Part shown: positions 42,065 to 50,316 of the stretch, piece after piece
Numbering within the stretch: the first letter of the stretch is position 1
How the letters are laid out: each line of letters starts with the position of its first letter
Origin: JAAOII01 sp965207945
Lineage (GTDB): Bacteria > Pseudomonadota > Gammaproteobacteria > CBDBNL01 > JAAOII01
Assembly: GCA_965207945.1 (NCBI GenBank)
Contig: OZ242303.1
Span: 1,736,001-1,800,000, forward strand
Length of the DNA: 64,000 nucleotides
Direction of reading: 5' to 3'
Notes under the pieces: generated by a model
Told to the model about the DNA's origin: nothing
What the model saw: the letters and a program-made list of their open reading frames with translations, nothing else
Database searches by the model: none
Made by a program: the position numbers and the translations under genes

Positions 42065-42535
42065 ATGGCGAAAATATTGATACTACATGGTCCCAATCTT
42101 AATCTATTGGGGAAGCGTGAGCCGCAGATTTACGGTAGCGCTTCATTGGATGATATTAACCAAATGATTGCTGAGGAGGCGCGGCAATATAGTAAAGAAA
42201 AAGGCATAGAAGTTCAGCTAACTACTTTTCAGTCAAACAGCGAGTCGGCTTTGGTTGAGACAATTCAACAGGCAAGTCAGGATGGCACCAAATTTATTGT
42301 TATTAATGCCGCCGCCTTTACTCATACCAGTATTGCCATCCGTGATGCCTTGAAATTTGCTGGCATACCTTTCATTGAGGTTCATATCAGTAATGTGTTT
42401 GCGCGCGAGGAGTTTCGTCATAAATCGTATTTAGCGGATTTAGCAGTCGGGGTGATAGGTGGGTGCGGACCCAATAGCTATGTATTTGCCTTAAGGCAAG
42501 GAATTAATATTATTAGTAAAAGTGAAGACGTATAA
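42065..42535 (+). CDS. aroQ: 3-dehydroquinate dehydratase type II
   Basis: Third step of the shikimate pathway. Type II signatures: ILILHGPNLNLLGKREPQIYG with the catalytic Tyr, VQLTTFQSNSESALVETIQQ, INAAAFTHTSIAIRDAL, FIEVHISNVFAREEFRHKSY and the final GVIGGCGPNSY. ATG at 42065 gives 156 residues, the normal size; an upstream ATG at 42041 adds eight non-conserved residues. A TATTTA box five bases before this ATG hints at a leaderless start. It is 6 bp before accB, an arrangement (aroQ-accB-accC) common in gammaproteobacteria. Confidence 0.95.
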   Translation: MAKILILHGPNLNLLGKREPQIYGSASLDDINQMIAEEARQYSKEKGIEVQLTTFQSNSESALVETIQQASQDGTKFIVINAAAFTHTSIAIRDALKFAGIPFIEVHISNVFAREEFRHKSYLADLAVGVIGGCGPNSYVFALRQGINIISKSEDV

Positions 42536-42540
42536 CAGTC

Positions 42541-42981
42541 ATGGAAATTAAGAAAATTAAAGAACTTATAGGGATATTAGAAAAATCTGATTTAGAAGAG
42601 TTGGAACTAAGCGACAAAGATAGCTCCATTCATTTGGTAAAACGACGGGCAACTAATATGCTCGCTGCTCCTGCTATGCCAGTGGCAGCTCCTGCCCCAG
42701 TCGCCCCGCCCGCCGAATCTACCGCTCCAGAAAGTACTGGCGGTAATGTTGATGCGATTACCTCTCCCATGGTTGGCACTTTTTACAGTTCACCCTCACC
42801 TGATGCCAAAGTATTTGTGGAAGTTGGCGATACTATTAAAGTGGGCGATGTGGTTTGTATCATAGAAGCAATGAAAACTATGAATAAAATAAAAAGCGAG
42901 AAAAATGGCAAGGTTAAGGCAATTCCAGTGGAAAATGGTAACCCTGTAGAGTTCGGACAAAAACTATTTATTCTTGAATAA
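42541..42981 (+). CDS. accB: Acetyl-CoA carboxylase biotin carboxyl carrier protein
   Basis: Carries biotin between the carboxylase and transferase steps of malonyl-CoA formation. The N-terminal helix IKKIKELIGILEKSDLEELEL is followed by an A/P-rich linker (about 40-68) and the biotinyl domain. The target lysine lies in EAMKTMNKIKS, with Thr where Leu is common, then GNPVEFGQKLFIL. Length 146 is normal. It is followed by accC after 48 bp. Confidence 0.96.
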   Translation: MEIKKIKELIGILEKSDLEELELSDKDSSIHLVKRRATNMLAAPAMPVAAPAPVAPPAESTAPESTGGNVDAITSPMVGTFYSSPSPDAKVFVEVGDTIKVGDVVCIIEAMKTMNKIKSEKNGKVKAIPVENGNPVEFGQKLFILE

Positions 42982-43029
42982 TCTAATCTATAGTTTAAGT
43001 AGCGGAAGGCAATAACCCTCCTATTTGTT

Positions 43030-44370
43030 ATGTTTAAGAAAATCCTAATCGCCAATCGCGGCGAAATCGCTCTAAGAATTCTACGCGCTTGTAAAGAAAT
43101 GCATATAGGCACTGTGGCAGTGTATTCCGAAGTGGATAAAGACCTGATGCATGTGCGCCTCGCTGACCAATCTGTATGCATAGGTCCTAATAGTTCTGCG
43201 GAAAGTTATTTAGATATACCGCGCATCATCAGCGCTTGCGAAGTTACTGGTGCTGAGGCAGTTCACCCTGGCTATGGTTTTTTAGCAGAAAATCCTGACT
43301 TCTCAGAACAGTTACAACAAAGTGGCTATAACTTTATTGGTCCCAGCGCCAAAGTAATTCGCCTGATGGGCAACAAGGTGGCGGCGATTAAAGCAATGAA
43401 AGATTGCAACGTCCCCACTGTTCCTGGTTCTGACGGTAATCTTGGCAATGACGATAAGACAAATCTTGCCATTGCCCAAAAAATAGGATACCCGATTATA
43501 GTTAAAGCTGCAGCCGGCGGTGGCGGGCGCGGGATGCGGGTGGTGCATAACGAGAAAGAACTGATTGAATCCATTGCCCTAACCCGCTCCGAGGCAAAAG
43601 TTTCTTTTGGGGATGATAGTATTTATATGGAGAAGTTCTTAATGAAGCCGCGCCATGTTGAGGTTCAGGTGCTGGCGGATTCTCATGGCAATGCAGTTCA
43701 TCTAGGAGCAAGGGATTGCTCCATCCAACGCCGCCACCAAAAAGTTATTGAAGAAGCGCCTGCCATAGATATAAATCAAGATACATTTGCTACTACGTTG
43801 AAAGCTTGCGTGCAGGCATGTAAAGATATAAAGTATACTGGTGCTGGCACCTTTGAGTTTTTATATGAAGAAGGCAATTTTTACTTTATTGAAATGAACA
43901 CCCGAATTCAGGTGGAGCATCCAGTTACCGAGATGGTTACTGGTAAGGACTTAGTAAAAGAACAAATTAAGATTGCCAGCGGTGAAGCAATCTCCTTTAG
44001 TCAAAAGGAGATTGAAATAGTTGGGCATGCAATTGAGTGTAGAATTAATGCTGAGAATTATCAGACATTCGTGCCAAGCCCTGGTTTAGTTAATCATTTT
44101 CATGCTCCTGGGGGTCCAGGTGTTAGAGTTGACTCTCACCTTTATGGTGGCTATAGGGTTCCTCCATATTATGATTCTATGGTTGCCAAAGTAATCGCTT
44201 ATGGCGAAGACCGTCCCACTGCTTTGTATAGGATGCGCAGCGCCTTGGATGAAATATATATAGATGGCATAGAAACTAACGTAGAATTGCATAAAAAAAT
44301 TCTTGCCTCTCCTGATTTTGTAGCAGGAGGCGACAGTATATCAATAAATTATTTAGACGTTGCCGAATAA
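43030..44370 (+). CDS. accC: Acetyl-CoA carboxylase biotin carboxylase subunit
   Basis: ATP-dependent carboxylation of biotin on AccB. Motifs: KILIANRGEIALRILRACKE, EAVHPGYGFLAENPDFS, the ATP-grasp glycine loop KAAAGGGGRGMR, MEKFLMKPRHVEVQV, GARDCSIQRRHQKVIEEAPA, FIEMNTRIQVEHPVTEMVTG and GHAIECRINAE. Length 446 is standard and no odd insertion is present. It forms the accBC operon with the gene before. Confidence 0.97.
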   Translation: MFKKILIANRGEIALRILRACKEMHIGTVAVYSEVDKDLMHVRLADQSVCIGPNSSAESYLDIPRIISACEVTGAEAVHPGYGFLAENPDFSEQLQQSGYNFIGPSAKVIRLMGNKVAAIKAMKDCNVPTVPGSDGNLGNDDKTNLAIAQKIGYPIIVKAAAGGGGRGMRVVHNEKELIESIALTRSEAKVSFGDDSIYMEKFLMKPRHVEVQVLADSHGNAVHLGARDCSIQRRHQKVIEEAPAIDINQDTFATTLKACVQACKDIKYTGAGTFEFLYEEGNFYFIEMNTRIQVEHPVTEMVTGKDLVKEQIKIASGEAISFSQKEIEIVGHAIECRINAENYQTFVPSPGLVNHFHAPGGPGVRVDSHLYGGYRVPPYYDSMVAKVIAYGEDRPTALYRMRSALDEIYIDGIETNVELHKKILASPDFVAGGDSISINYLDVAE

Positions 44371-44398
44371 TCCTATAAGGTAAGTTTTTATTAATATT

Positions 44399-44866
44399 AT
44401 GCTTATTAATATTATGTTGGTTGGGGTTGGTGGAGCGTTAGGGGCAGTGAGTCGCTATATTATGTATCTACTTTTTGCCCATTGGAATATAAGCTCATAT
44501 TGGGCTATTGCATTGGCAAATGTTTTAGGTTGTTTTCTCATTGGGGTACTCGCCTCTTTTATTTCAAGTGGCATTTCAAGTGATATTTCAAATAGCGGGG
44601 GCGAAGGCAAGGGGCTAGAGGGAGGATTGACGGGAGAATTAGCAGGGGGATTATCAGGAGACATAAATAACCCGTTGTGGCTGTTTGCGGCAATAGGGGT
44701 TTTGGGAGGTTACACTACTTTTAGCACATTCGGCTTGCATCTACTTGAGATGTTGCAGCAGGATAAATTGTTATCAGCCATGTTTTATACTACGGGTTCT
44801 TTGGTGGGGGGAGTGTTATTTTGTCTGTTAGGTTTTTATTTATGTCGCTCATTAGTATTATCCTAA
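44399..44866 (+). CDS. crcB: Fluoride ion exporter CrcB/Fluc family
   Basis: A small four-helix inner-membrane channel that lowers cytoplasmic fluoride. Motifs: GVGGALGAVSRYIMYLLF, WAIALANVLGCFLIGVLA and GVLGGYTTFSTFGLHLLEML, the last containing the family phenylalanine/threonine track. Length 155 is about 30 longer than usual because the loop between helices 2 and 3 (about 60-95) carries an S/G/E-rich insert (SGISSDISNSGGEGKGLEGG). The start lies in a 15-bp tandem duplication, giving ATGs at 44399 and 44414; either could be used. No fluoride riboswitch was recognised upstream. Confidence 0.9.
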   Translation: MLINIMLVGVGGALGAVSRYIMYLLFAHWNISSYWAIALANVLGCFLIGVLASFISSGISSDISNSGGEGKGLEGGLTGELAGGLSGDINNPLWLFAAIGVLGGYTTFSTFGLHLLEMLQQDKLLSAMFYTTGSLVGGVLFCLLGFYLCRSLVLS

Positions 44867-44871
44867 TTTAT

Positions 44872-44940
44872 TCTTAGCCCATTATTAAGCCCCTCTTAAT
44901 ATACCCCTCTTAATGTACCCCCCTTAAACCAATACCCCCT
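44872..44940 (+). repeat. C-rich microsatellite between convergent crcB and eamA gene
   Basis: About five units of 13-16 bp, each a C run plus TTAATATA, TTAATGTA or TTAAACCAATA. The array ends at the stop codon of the minus-strand transporter gene. Confidence 0.7.
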
Positions 44941-45764
44941 CAAACAAATTTAATTCCTACAGCCCCTATAACTATTAATAGGGCTGCAATAATCCTATAG
45001 CTATTCATTCTCTCCTTCACAAAAAGCCAAGCAATTAGCATAGCGAATAAAATACTAGTTTCTCGCAATCCTGAGACCAATGCCAATGGTATTTGAGTCA
45101 TCGCCCATAGTGTAATTCCATACGCAGTTAAACTAAGGACGCCGCCAATGATTCCTATTCGCCAATTGGTTTTTAAAGGCAGTAGTATCTTTGAGCCCTC
45201 ACGCCAATAAGCAAACCCTAATAATATTAAGCCGTCCAGAGTTAACAACCATATTACATAAGAGAAAGCATCTTGGTTCAAGCGAACTGCAACGCCATCA
45301 ACAATAGTATAGCTAGCACTGAAGAATGCAGTTAGTAAGGCACAACCAATTGCTGATTTATTAATTGTAGATGAGGCGCCGCCCTTAAATGATGCCAAAC
45401 AAACTCCTGTAGCTAAAATGATAATAAATCCCACCGTAGGCAACCCTACTTGTTCACCGATAAATATAAAAGCGGCAATTAATACTAACAAAGGAATACT
45501 TCCACGCGCTATGGGGTAAATCTGAGCAAAGTCGCCAAATTTATATGCTTGCATTAAACAAAGCTTATAGAAAAAATGAATAAAGAGTGAAAGAGCAATC
45601 CAGCCGTAAACAACAGGAGAGGGGGTATTAACGAAAGGCAAAAAAACTGCAGCTATTACTGAGGTTCCAAAAGCAATCACAACCATGCTATGGAGTTTAT
45701 CGCTGCCTTTTTTTACCAGGGCGTTCCAGCCGGCATGGGATACCGCTGCAAGCAACAAAGCCAA
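44940..45764 (-). CDS. EamA/DMT-superfamily transporter
   Basis: An inner-membrane protein of about 274 residues with ten hydrophobic segments arranged as two five-helix halves, the EamA drug/metabolite transporter layout. The first half starts SHAGWNALVKKGSDKLHSM and contains IYPIARGSIPLLVLIAAFIF, a typical EamA stretch. The second half has YGITLWAMTQIPLALVSGLRE and ends with VIGAVGIKFV. The substrate is unknown. The start is uncertain: TTG at 45764 is used, but the frame stays open for seven more codons without an ATG. It follows pckA by about 30 bp on the same strand and may be co-transcribed. Confidence 0.82.
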   Translation of the reverse strand: MALLLAAVSHAGWNALVKKGSDKLHSMVVIAFGTSVIAAVFLPFVNTPSPVVYGWIALSLFIHFFYKLCLMQAYKFGDFAQIYPIARGSIPLLVLIAAFIFIGEQVGLPTVGFIIILATGVCLASFKGGASSTINKSAIGCALLTAFFSASYTIVDGVAVRLNQDAFSYVIWLLTLDGLILLGFAYWREGSKILLPLKTNWRIGIIGGVLSLTAYGITLWAMTQIPLALVSGLRETSILFAMLIAWLFVKERMNSYRIIAALLIVIGAVGIKFV

Positions 45765-45796
45765 GTAAACGATTAAATCTATAGCTTATTTACCAG

Positions 45797-47389
45797 TTAG
45801 TTATAGTTGGAGACGAAGTCCTCTAACTGCTGTTTTAATTCTTTAGCTTTCTTGAAATACGCTTCTTTATCTTGCCAAGTATCCTGCGGATTTAGTATTT
45901 CTGATGGCACTCCTGGGCACTCTTGCGGCACGGCAAAGTCAAATACTGGATGAGGGGTAAATTTATCTTGAGGGAGTTTTTTCTCCAACACGGCATCTAT
46001 TAAAGCGCGCGTATATTTCAAAGGCATTCTACTTCCTTCTCCATATCCTCCGCCACTCCAGCCAGTATTTACCAGCCATATTTTTACTCCATATTTACGC
46101 GTTTTTTCTTGCATCATATTTGCATAAACTAGAGGAGGCAGTGGCATAAAAGGCGCGCCAAAGCATACAGATAAAGCGGCTTTCGGTTCGGTTATGCCTT
46201 GCTCGGTGCCGGCTATCTTGGCAGTGTATCCGCACAGAAAATAAAATGCCGCCTGCTCTTCAGTAAGAGATGCTAATGGAGGCAGAATACCGAACGAATC
46301 ACATGATAAGAAAAATATATCGCTTGGATGCGGAGCCCGTTCTTTGGAGTAAAAGTTATCTATGTGGGACAGCTGATATGATACTCTAGTATTTTCAGTG
46401 ATTGCAGAATTAGAGTAATCTACTTTGTTGCTATCCTTGCAAAAGCTGACATTCTCTAACAAAGCGCCTGGTTTTATTGCATCCCAAATAAGCGGCTCAT
46501 TTTCAGGGCTGAGATTAATTACTTTGGCATAACAGCCGCCTTCCATATTAAAGATGCCCTTCTCGCTCCAGCCATGCTCATCATCGCCGATGAGTTGTCT
46601 TTTGGGGTCAGATGATAGTGTAGTTTTACCAGTGCCAGACAAACCAAAGAATAAAGCAACTTTGCCATCTTTGCCAATATTAGCGCCGCAGTGCATCCCT
46701 AAGGTTTGGTGCCGCTGTGGCAGTAAATAATTAAGCAGAGAGAATACTCCTTTTTTCACTTCTCCTGTGTAGCCAGTCCCTCCTATACAAATAACTCCCG
46801 CTGCAATATTCATAATAACAAAATTGGGACTGCGGGTTCCGTCTACTTGAGGATCGGCTTTAAAGGAGGGGTCAACTATTATGGTTACATCTGGTGAGAT
46901 GTTCTTAGTATCCTGTTGCTCAGTTGCGTCTGGTTCATCACGCAAGCGTAAAAACATATTATCGGCAAATAATGAATGATAGGCGGTGGATGATATGACT
47001 CTTATATTAAGACGGCTCTCAGGTGCTGAACAAGCATAGCAGTCCTTGATAAATACTTCTTTTTCTTGCAATTGACTAATTAATTTATCAGCAAGAGGGT
47101 TGAAAATTTCATCTGAGCAAGGGATATTAATGTCGCCCCAATCAATGGTGCTTTCTGTGCTGGCATCCTTTACTATGACCCTGTCCTGTGGAGAACGTCC
47201 AGTAAAGCTTCCTGTGCGGCAAGCAATCGCTCCGCTATCCGTCAATTTTCCTTCACTACGCGCAACCATCTGTTGCGCCAAATCAGAGGGTAATAAGTTA
47301 TGCCAAGCCCGAGCAAAATTATATTGTTTGCCGTTTATAGCAAAAGAGTATAGCCCAGGAGATGACACCATATTTGAATTATCTTCCAT
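45797..47389 (-). CDS. pckA: Phosphoenolpyruvate carboxykinase (ATP)
   Basis: Converts oxaloacetate to PEP, the entry step of gluconeogenesis. ATP-type signatures: GRSPQDRVIVKD, MHCGANIGKDGKVALFFG, the P-loop GLSGTGKTTLSSD, RQLIGDDEHGW with metal ligands, EGGCYAKVINLS, PHPSDIFFLSCDSFGILPP and LVNTGWSGGGYGEG. Length 530 is normal. It suits growth on the carboxylates and fatty acids whose uptake and breakdown genes are in the window. A TATAAT box lies exactly six bases before the ATG. Confidence 0.97.
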   Translation of the reverse strand: MEDNSNMVSSPGLYSFAINGKQYNFARAWHNLLPSDLAQQMVARSEGKLTDSGAIACRTGSFTGRSPQDRVIVKDASTESTIDWGDINIPCSDEIFNPLADKLISQLQEKEVFIKDCYACSAPESRLNIRVISSTAYHSLFADNMFLRLRDEPDATEQQDTKNISPDVTIIVDPSFKADPQVDGTRSPNFVIMNIAAGVICIGGTGYTGEVKKGVFSLLNYLLPQRHQTLGMHCGANIGKDGKVALFFGLSGTGKTTLSSDPKRQLIGDDEHGWSEKGIFNMEGGCYAKVINLSPENEPLIWDAIKPGALLENVSFCKDSNKVDYSNSAITENTRVSYQLSHIDNFYSKERAPHPSDIFFLSCDSFGILPPLASLTEEQAAFYFLCGYTAKIAGTEQGITEPKAALSVCFGAPFMPLPPLVYANMMQEKTRKYGVKIWLVNTGWSGGGYGEGSRMPLKYTRALIDAVLEKKLPQDKFTPHPVFDFAVPQECPGVPSEILNPQDTWQDKEAYFKKAKELKQQLEDFVSNYN

Positions 47390-47401
47390 TGATATATTAT
47401 A
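47390..47401 (-). promoter_or_regulatory. Predicted leaderless promoter of pckA
   Basis: Minus strand TATAAT (47396-47401), six bases (ATATCA), then ATG at 47389. The -35 position is weak. No Shine-Dalgarno sequence lies within reach of the ATG. Confidence 0.5.
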
Positions 47402-47503
47402 AAAAAATCTCCGTTAAAATTGCCTATAATTAGATAATTTGTTAAACTTTGAAAAATAAAAGGGGGGGGAGAGATAACGGTGGTAGCTGCACATTACCAA
47501 GCC

Positions 47504-47592
47504 GCCTATATTACTCCCCCCAGTATTACTCCCCCCAGTATTATACCCTCCTAGTATTATACCCCCCTAGTATTACCCCCCCTCTATACTGC
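47504..47592 (+). repeat. C-rich microsatellite between pckA and the glycosyltransferase array
   Basis: Five to six units of about 15-17 bp of the form CCCCCCAGTATTA or CCCCCCTAGTATTATA, the most regular array of this kind in the window. It lies in the divergent gap between pckA and the first glycosyltransferase gene; the remaining sequence of that gap is AT-rich with no gene. Confidence 0.8.
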
Positions 47593-47656
47593 CCGAGGGT
47601 TTATAATCCACGTGTTATAATTATTCAATGTATAGAATACATCTGTTAATACAACA

Positions 47657-48949
47657 ATGACCATAACCACTCTTATAATTAATTACGAGGGTAAAATAGT
47701 AGAACCGCAAAATGACCATTTAATGCGGCTAGTGGCAGATGAATGGAATCTCGTGCCTTATAAGCATGGGCTGCCAGAGAAGGGTAAGGAGCAGCAGCAG
47801 CCCGATTTAATTGTTTTTTCTCACTATTGTTTGAGCAACTATCGCAGTTTGGAAAACATTAAACAAAAATGGGGGCACACCCCATTTCTATTATGTGTCA
47901 CTGGTGAGCAGAAAAATTTAACAGATGGCATTGCTGATTGGAATATTTCATACATGCCGCAGAGTAGCAAAAATTATTATTTTCCTATTTTTGCAGGAAA
48001 ACCTTTACCCATGGCTATGATATATGAAAATCAAAAAAACCAAGAGCAACATGAGGATTCTAATAAAAATGCCAATAAAGATGCTAATAAAAATAGATGG
48101 GCTCACCTAAAAAATTTACCATCACTATCAAAACATTTGCCAGAATATTGCCAAATTATTAGAGAGTTTAGAAACACAGATAAATCTCGCTTTTGCAATT
48201 TCATCTATTCAAATGACAACAAAAAATTTTCTGGCACAGTTAAACGAGCTAATTTTTGCCAGGCACTTATGAAGTATAAAAAAGTTGATTGCGCTGGAGG
48301 AGTTATGCAAAATACTGATGAACTAAAGAGATTAGATAAAAATACTATTCTTAAAAAACGTTACTCAATAAATCCACCTCCAAAACTAACATACATGTCT
48401 AAATATAAATTTACCATTGCCTTTGAAAATCAATCTTATCCTCATTATGTTACTGAAAAAATAGTGCACCCCTTCTTGGTGGGAAGTATTCCTATTTATT
48501 GGGGTTGTCCAAAAATTACACAGATGTTTAACCCTGCTGCTTTTATTAATTGCCATGACTATAGTTCATTAGATGAAGTGGTATCACGTGTCCGAGAGAT
48601 AGATAACGATCATGAATTGTATCTAAAGTATGCAACTGCTCCTCCTCTCCTGCCCGATTCGTTAATGTATAACTTTACCCCAGACAAAATTCAAGCTGAA
48701 CTTAATCAAATTATGCAGAAGGTGTTAAAACATAAAGAGTTATATCGTAACAGCAGCTCTTATAGCTGGCTGCAGAAAGCAACAGAACCTCAGCTGCTGC
48801 GTCATTATATTAAAAGTAATAGAAAAAGGTTTCGCTTAAAAATAAGCTTTTGGGTAATGAAAATACAATTTGGGATATTAAAAATTAAGGGTATTACCAG
48901 ACATATACTTATAGCATTACGTCTACCTGAACAGCTTTGGAAAATATGA
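47657..48949 (+). CDS. Family 10 glycosyltransferase (fucosyltransferase-like), copy 1
   Basis: A 430-residue protein with the GT10 alpha-1,3-fucosyltransferase domain: KYKFTIAFENQSYPHYVTEK, then HPFLVGSIPIYWGCP, then FNPAAFINCHDYSSLDEVV, carrying the family's FEN...TEK and PIYWG motifs. Fucose is the usual donor sugar, moved from GDP-fucose to N-acetylglucosamine or similar residues of surface polysaccharide. The C-terminal 50 residues are basic and amphipathic (RKRFRLKISFWVMKIQF), as in Helicobacter FucT enzymes that attach to the membrane this way. No signal peptide. It is the first of four tandem paralogues. GT10 is clear; linkage and acceptor are unknown. Confidence 0.88.
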   Translation: MTITTLIINYEGKIVEPQNDHLMRLVADEWNLVPYKHGLPEKGKEQQQPDLIVFSHYCLSNYRSLENIKQKWGHTPFLLCVTGEQKNLTDGIADWNISYMPQSSKNYYFPIFAGKPLPMAMIYENQKNQEQHEDSNKNANKDANKNRWAHLKNLPSLSKHLPEYCQIIREFRNTDKSRFCNFIYSNDNKKFSGTVKRANFCQALMKYKKVDCAGGVMQNTDELKRLDKNTILKKRYSINPPPKLTYMSKYKFTIAFENQSYPHYVTEKIVHPFLVGSIPIYWGCPKITQMFNPAAFINCHDYSSLDEVVSRVREIDNDHELYLKYATAPPLLPDSLMYNFTPDKIQAELNQIMQKVLKHKELYRNSSSYSWLQKATEPQLLRHYIKSNRKRFRLKISFWVMKIQFGILKIKGITRHILIALRLPEQLWKI

Positions 48950-49001
48950 ATTTAACATCCCTGATTATCCCAATTATATGGCATAATGCAAATATAAAGC
49001 T

Positions 49002-50264
49002 ATGACCATAACCACTCTTATAATTGATTACGATAATCAAATAGCAGAGCCGCAAGACAAATATTTAATGCGGCTGGTGGCAGATAAATGGGATCTCGTG
49101 CCTTATAAGCATGGACTGCCAGAAAAAGGGAAGAAGCAACCTCCGCCGGATCTAATTGTGTTTTTTCATAATATGAGCTTGCATAACTATCACTTATTGG
49201 AAGATATTAAGCAAAAATGGGGGTACATCCCATTTCTATTATGTGTTACTGGCGAGCGGAAAAACATAGCAGCTGGTATTGCTGATTGGAGTATTTCATA
49301 CTTACCGCAGAGTAGCAACAATTATTATCTTCCTATTTTTGCAAGAAGTCCTACATCCATGGCTATGATATATGAAAATCAAAAAAACCAAGAGCAACAT
49401 AAGGATGCTAATAAAGATGCCCATAAAGATACATGGGCTCGCTTAAAAAATATTCCACCTCCATCAGAATATTTGCCAGAATATTGCCAAATTATTAAAG
49501 AGTTTAGAAATATAGATAAATCTCGCTTTTGTAATTTTATTTATTCAAATTACAATAAAAGTTTCTCTGGCACAGTTAAACGGGTTGAGTTTTGCCAGGC
49601 ACTTATGAAGTATAAAAACGTTGATTGTGCTGGAGGAGTTATGCAAAATACAGATGAGCTAAAGAGATTAGATAAAAATATTATTTATGATAAACAATCC
49701 CCAAGAATCCTACATACAATACTACTATACATTTCCAAATACAAATTTACCATCGCCTTTGAAAATTATTCTTGTCCTTATTATATTACTGAAAAAATAT
49801 GGCGCCCCTTCTTAGTGGGAAGCATTCCCATTTACTGGGGTTGTCCACAAATTGCACAGATGTTTAACCCTGCAGCTTTTATTAATTGCCATAATTATAG
49901 TTCATTAGATGAAGTGGTATCGCGTGTCCAGGAGATAGATAACGATCATGAATTGTATCTAAAGTATGCAACTGCTCCCCCCTTCCTGCCCGACTCGTTA
50001 ATGTATAACTTTACCCCAGACAAAATTCAAGCTGAACTTAATCAAATTATGCGGAAGGTGGTAAAACATAAAGAGTTATATCGTAACAGCAGTTCTTATA
50101 GCTGGCTGCAGAAAGCAACAGAACCTCAACTGCTGCATCATTATGTTGAAATGAATAGAAAAAAGTTTCGCTTAAAAATAAAAGTGTGGGCACTACAAAT
50201 GAAGAGCTTTACCAAACAGATATTAATGGCATTACGTATACCTGAGCGGCTTTGGAAAACATGA
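49002..50264 (+). CDS. Family 10 glycosyltransferase (fucosyltransferase-like), copy 2
   Basis: Paralogue of copy 1 (420 residues), with the GT10 core at about 245-345: FTIAFENYSCPYYITEK and RPFLVGSIPIYWGCP. The first 45 residues and the last third match the other copies closely, even in DNA. The middle (about 55-130) and the segment just before the core (about 228-245, DKQSPRILHTILLYIS) differ. An upstream block of about 40 bp (ATTATCCCAATTATATGG, then ATAAAGCTATG) is repeated before copies 2, 3 and, shortened, 4, so each copy carries its own promoter-like leader. Confidence 0.87.
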   Translation: MTITTLIIDYDNQIAEPQDKYLMRLVADKWDLVPYKHGLPEKGKKQPPPDLIVFFHNMSLHNYHLLEDIKQKWGYIPFLLCVTGERKNIAAGIADWSISYLPQSSNNYYLPIFARSPTSMAMIYENQKNQEQHKDANKDAHKDTWARLKNIPPPSEYLPEYCQIIKEFRNIDKSRFCNFIYSNYNKSFSGTVKRVEFCQALMKYKNVDCAGGVMQNTDELKRLDKNIIYDKQSPRILHTILLYISKYKFTIAFENYSCPYYITEKIWRPFLVGSIPIYWGCPQIAQMFNPAAFINCHNYSSLDEVVSRVQEIDNDHELYLKYATAPPFLPDSLMYNFTPDKIQAELNQIMRKVVKHKELYRNSSSYSWLQKATEPQLLHHYVEMNRKKFRLKIKVWALQMKSFTKQILMALRIPERLWKT

Positions 50265-50316
50265 ATATAACATCCCTAATTATCCCAATTATATGGTATA
50301 ACGCAGAAATAAAGCT

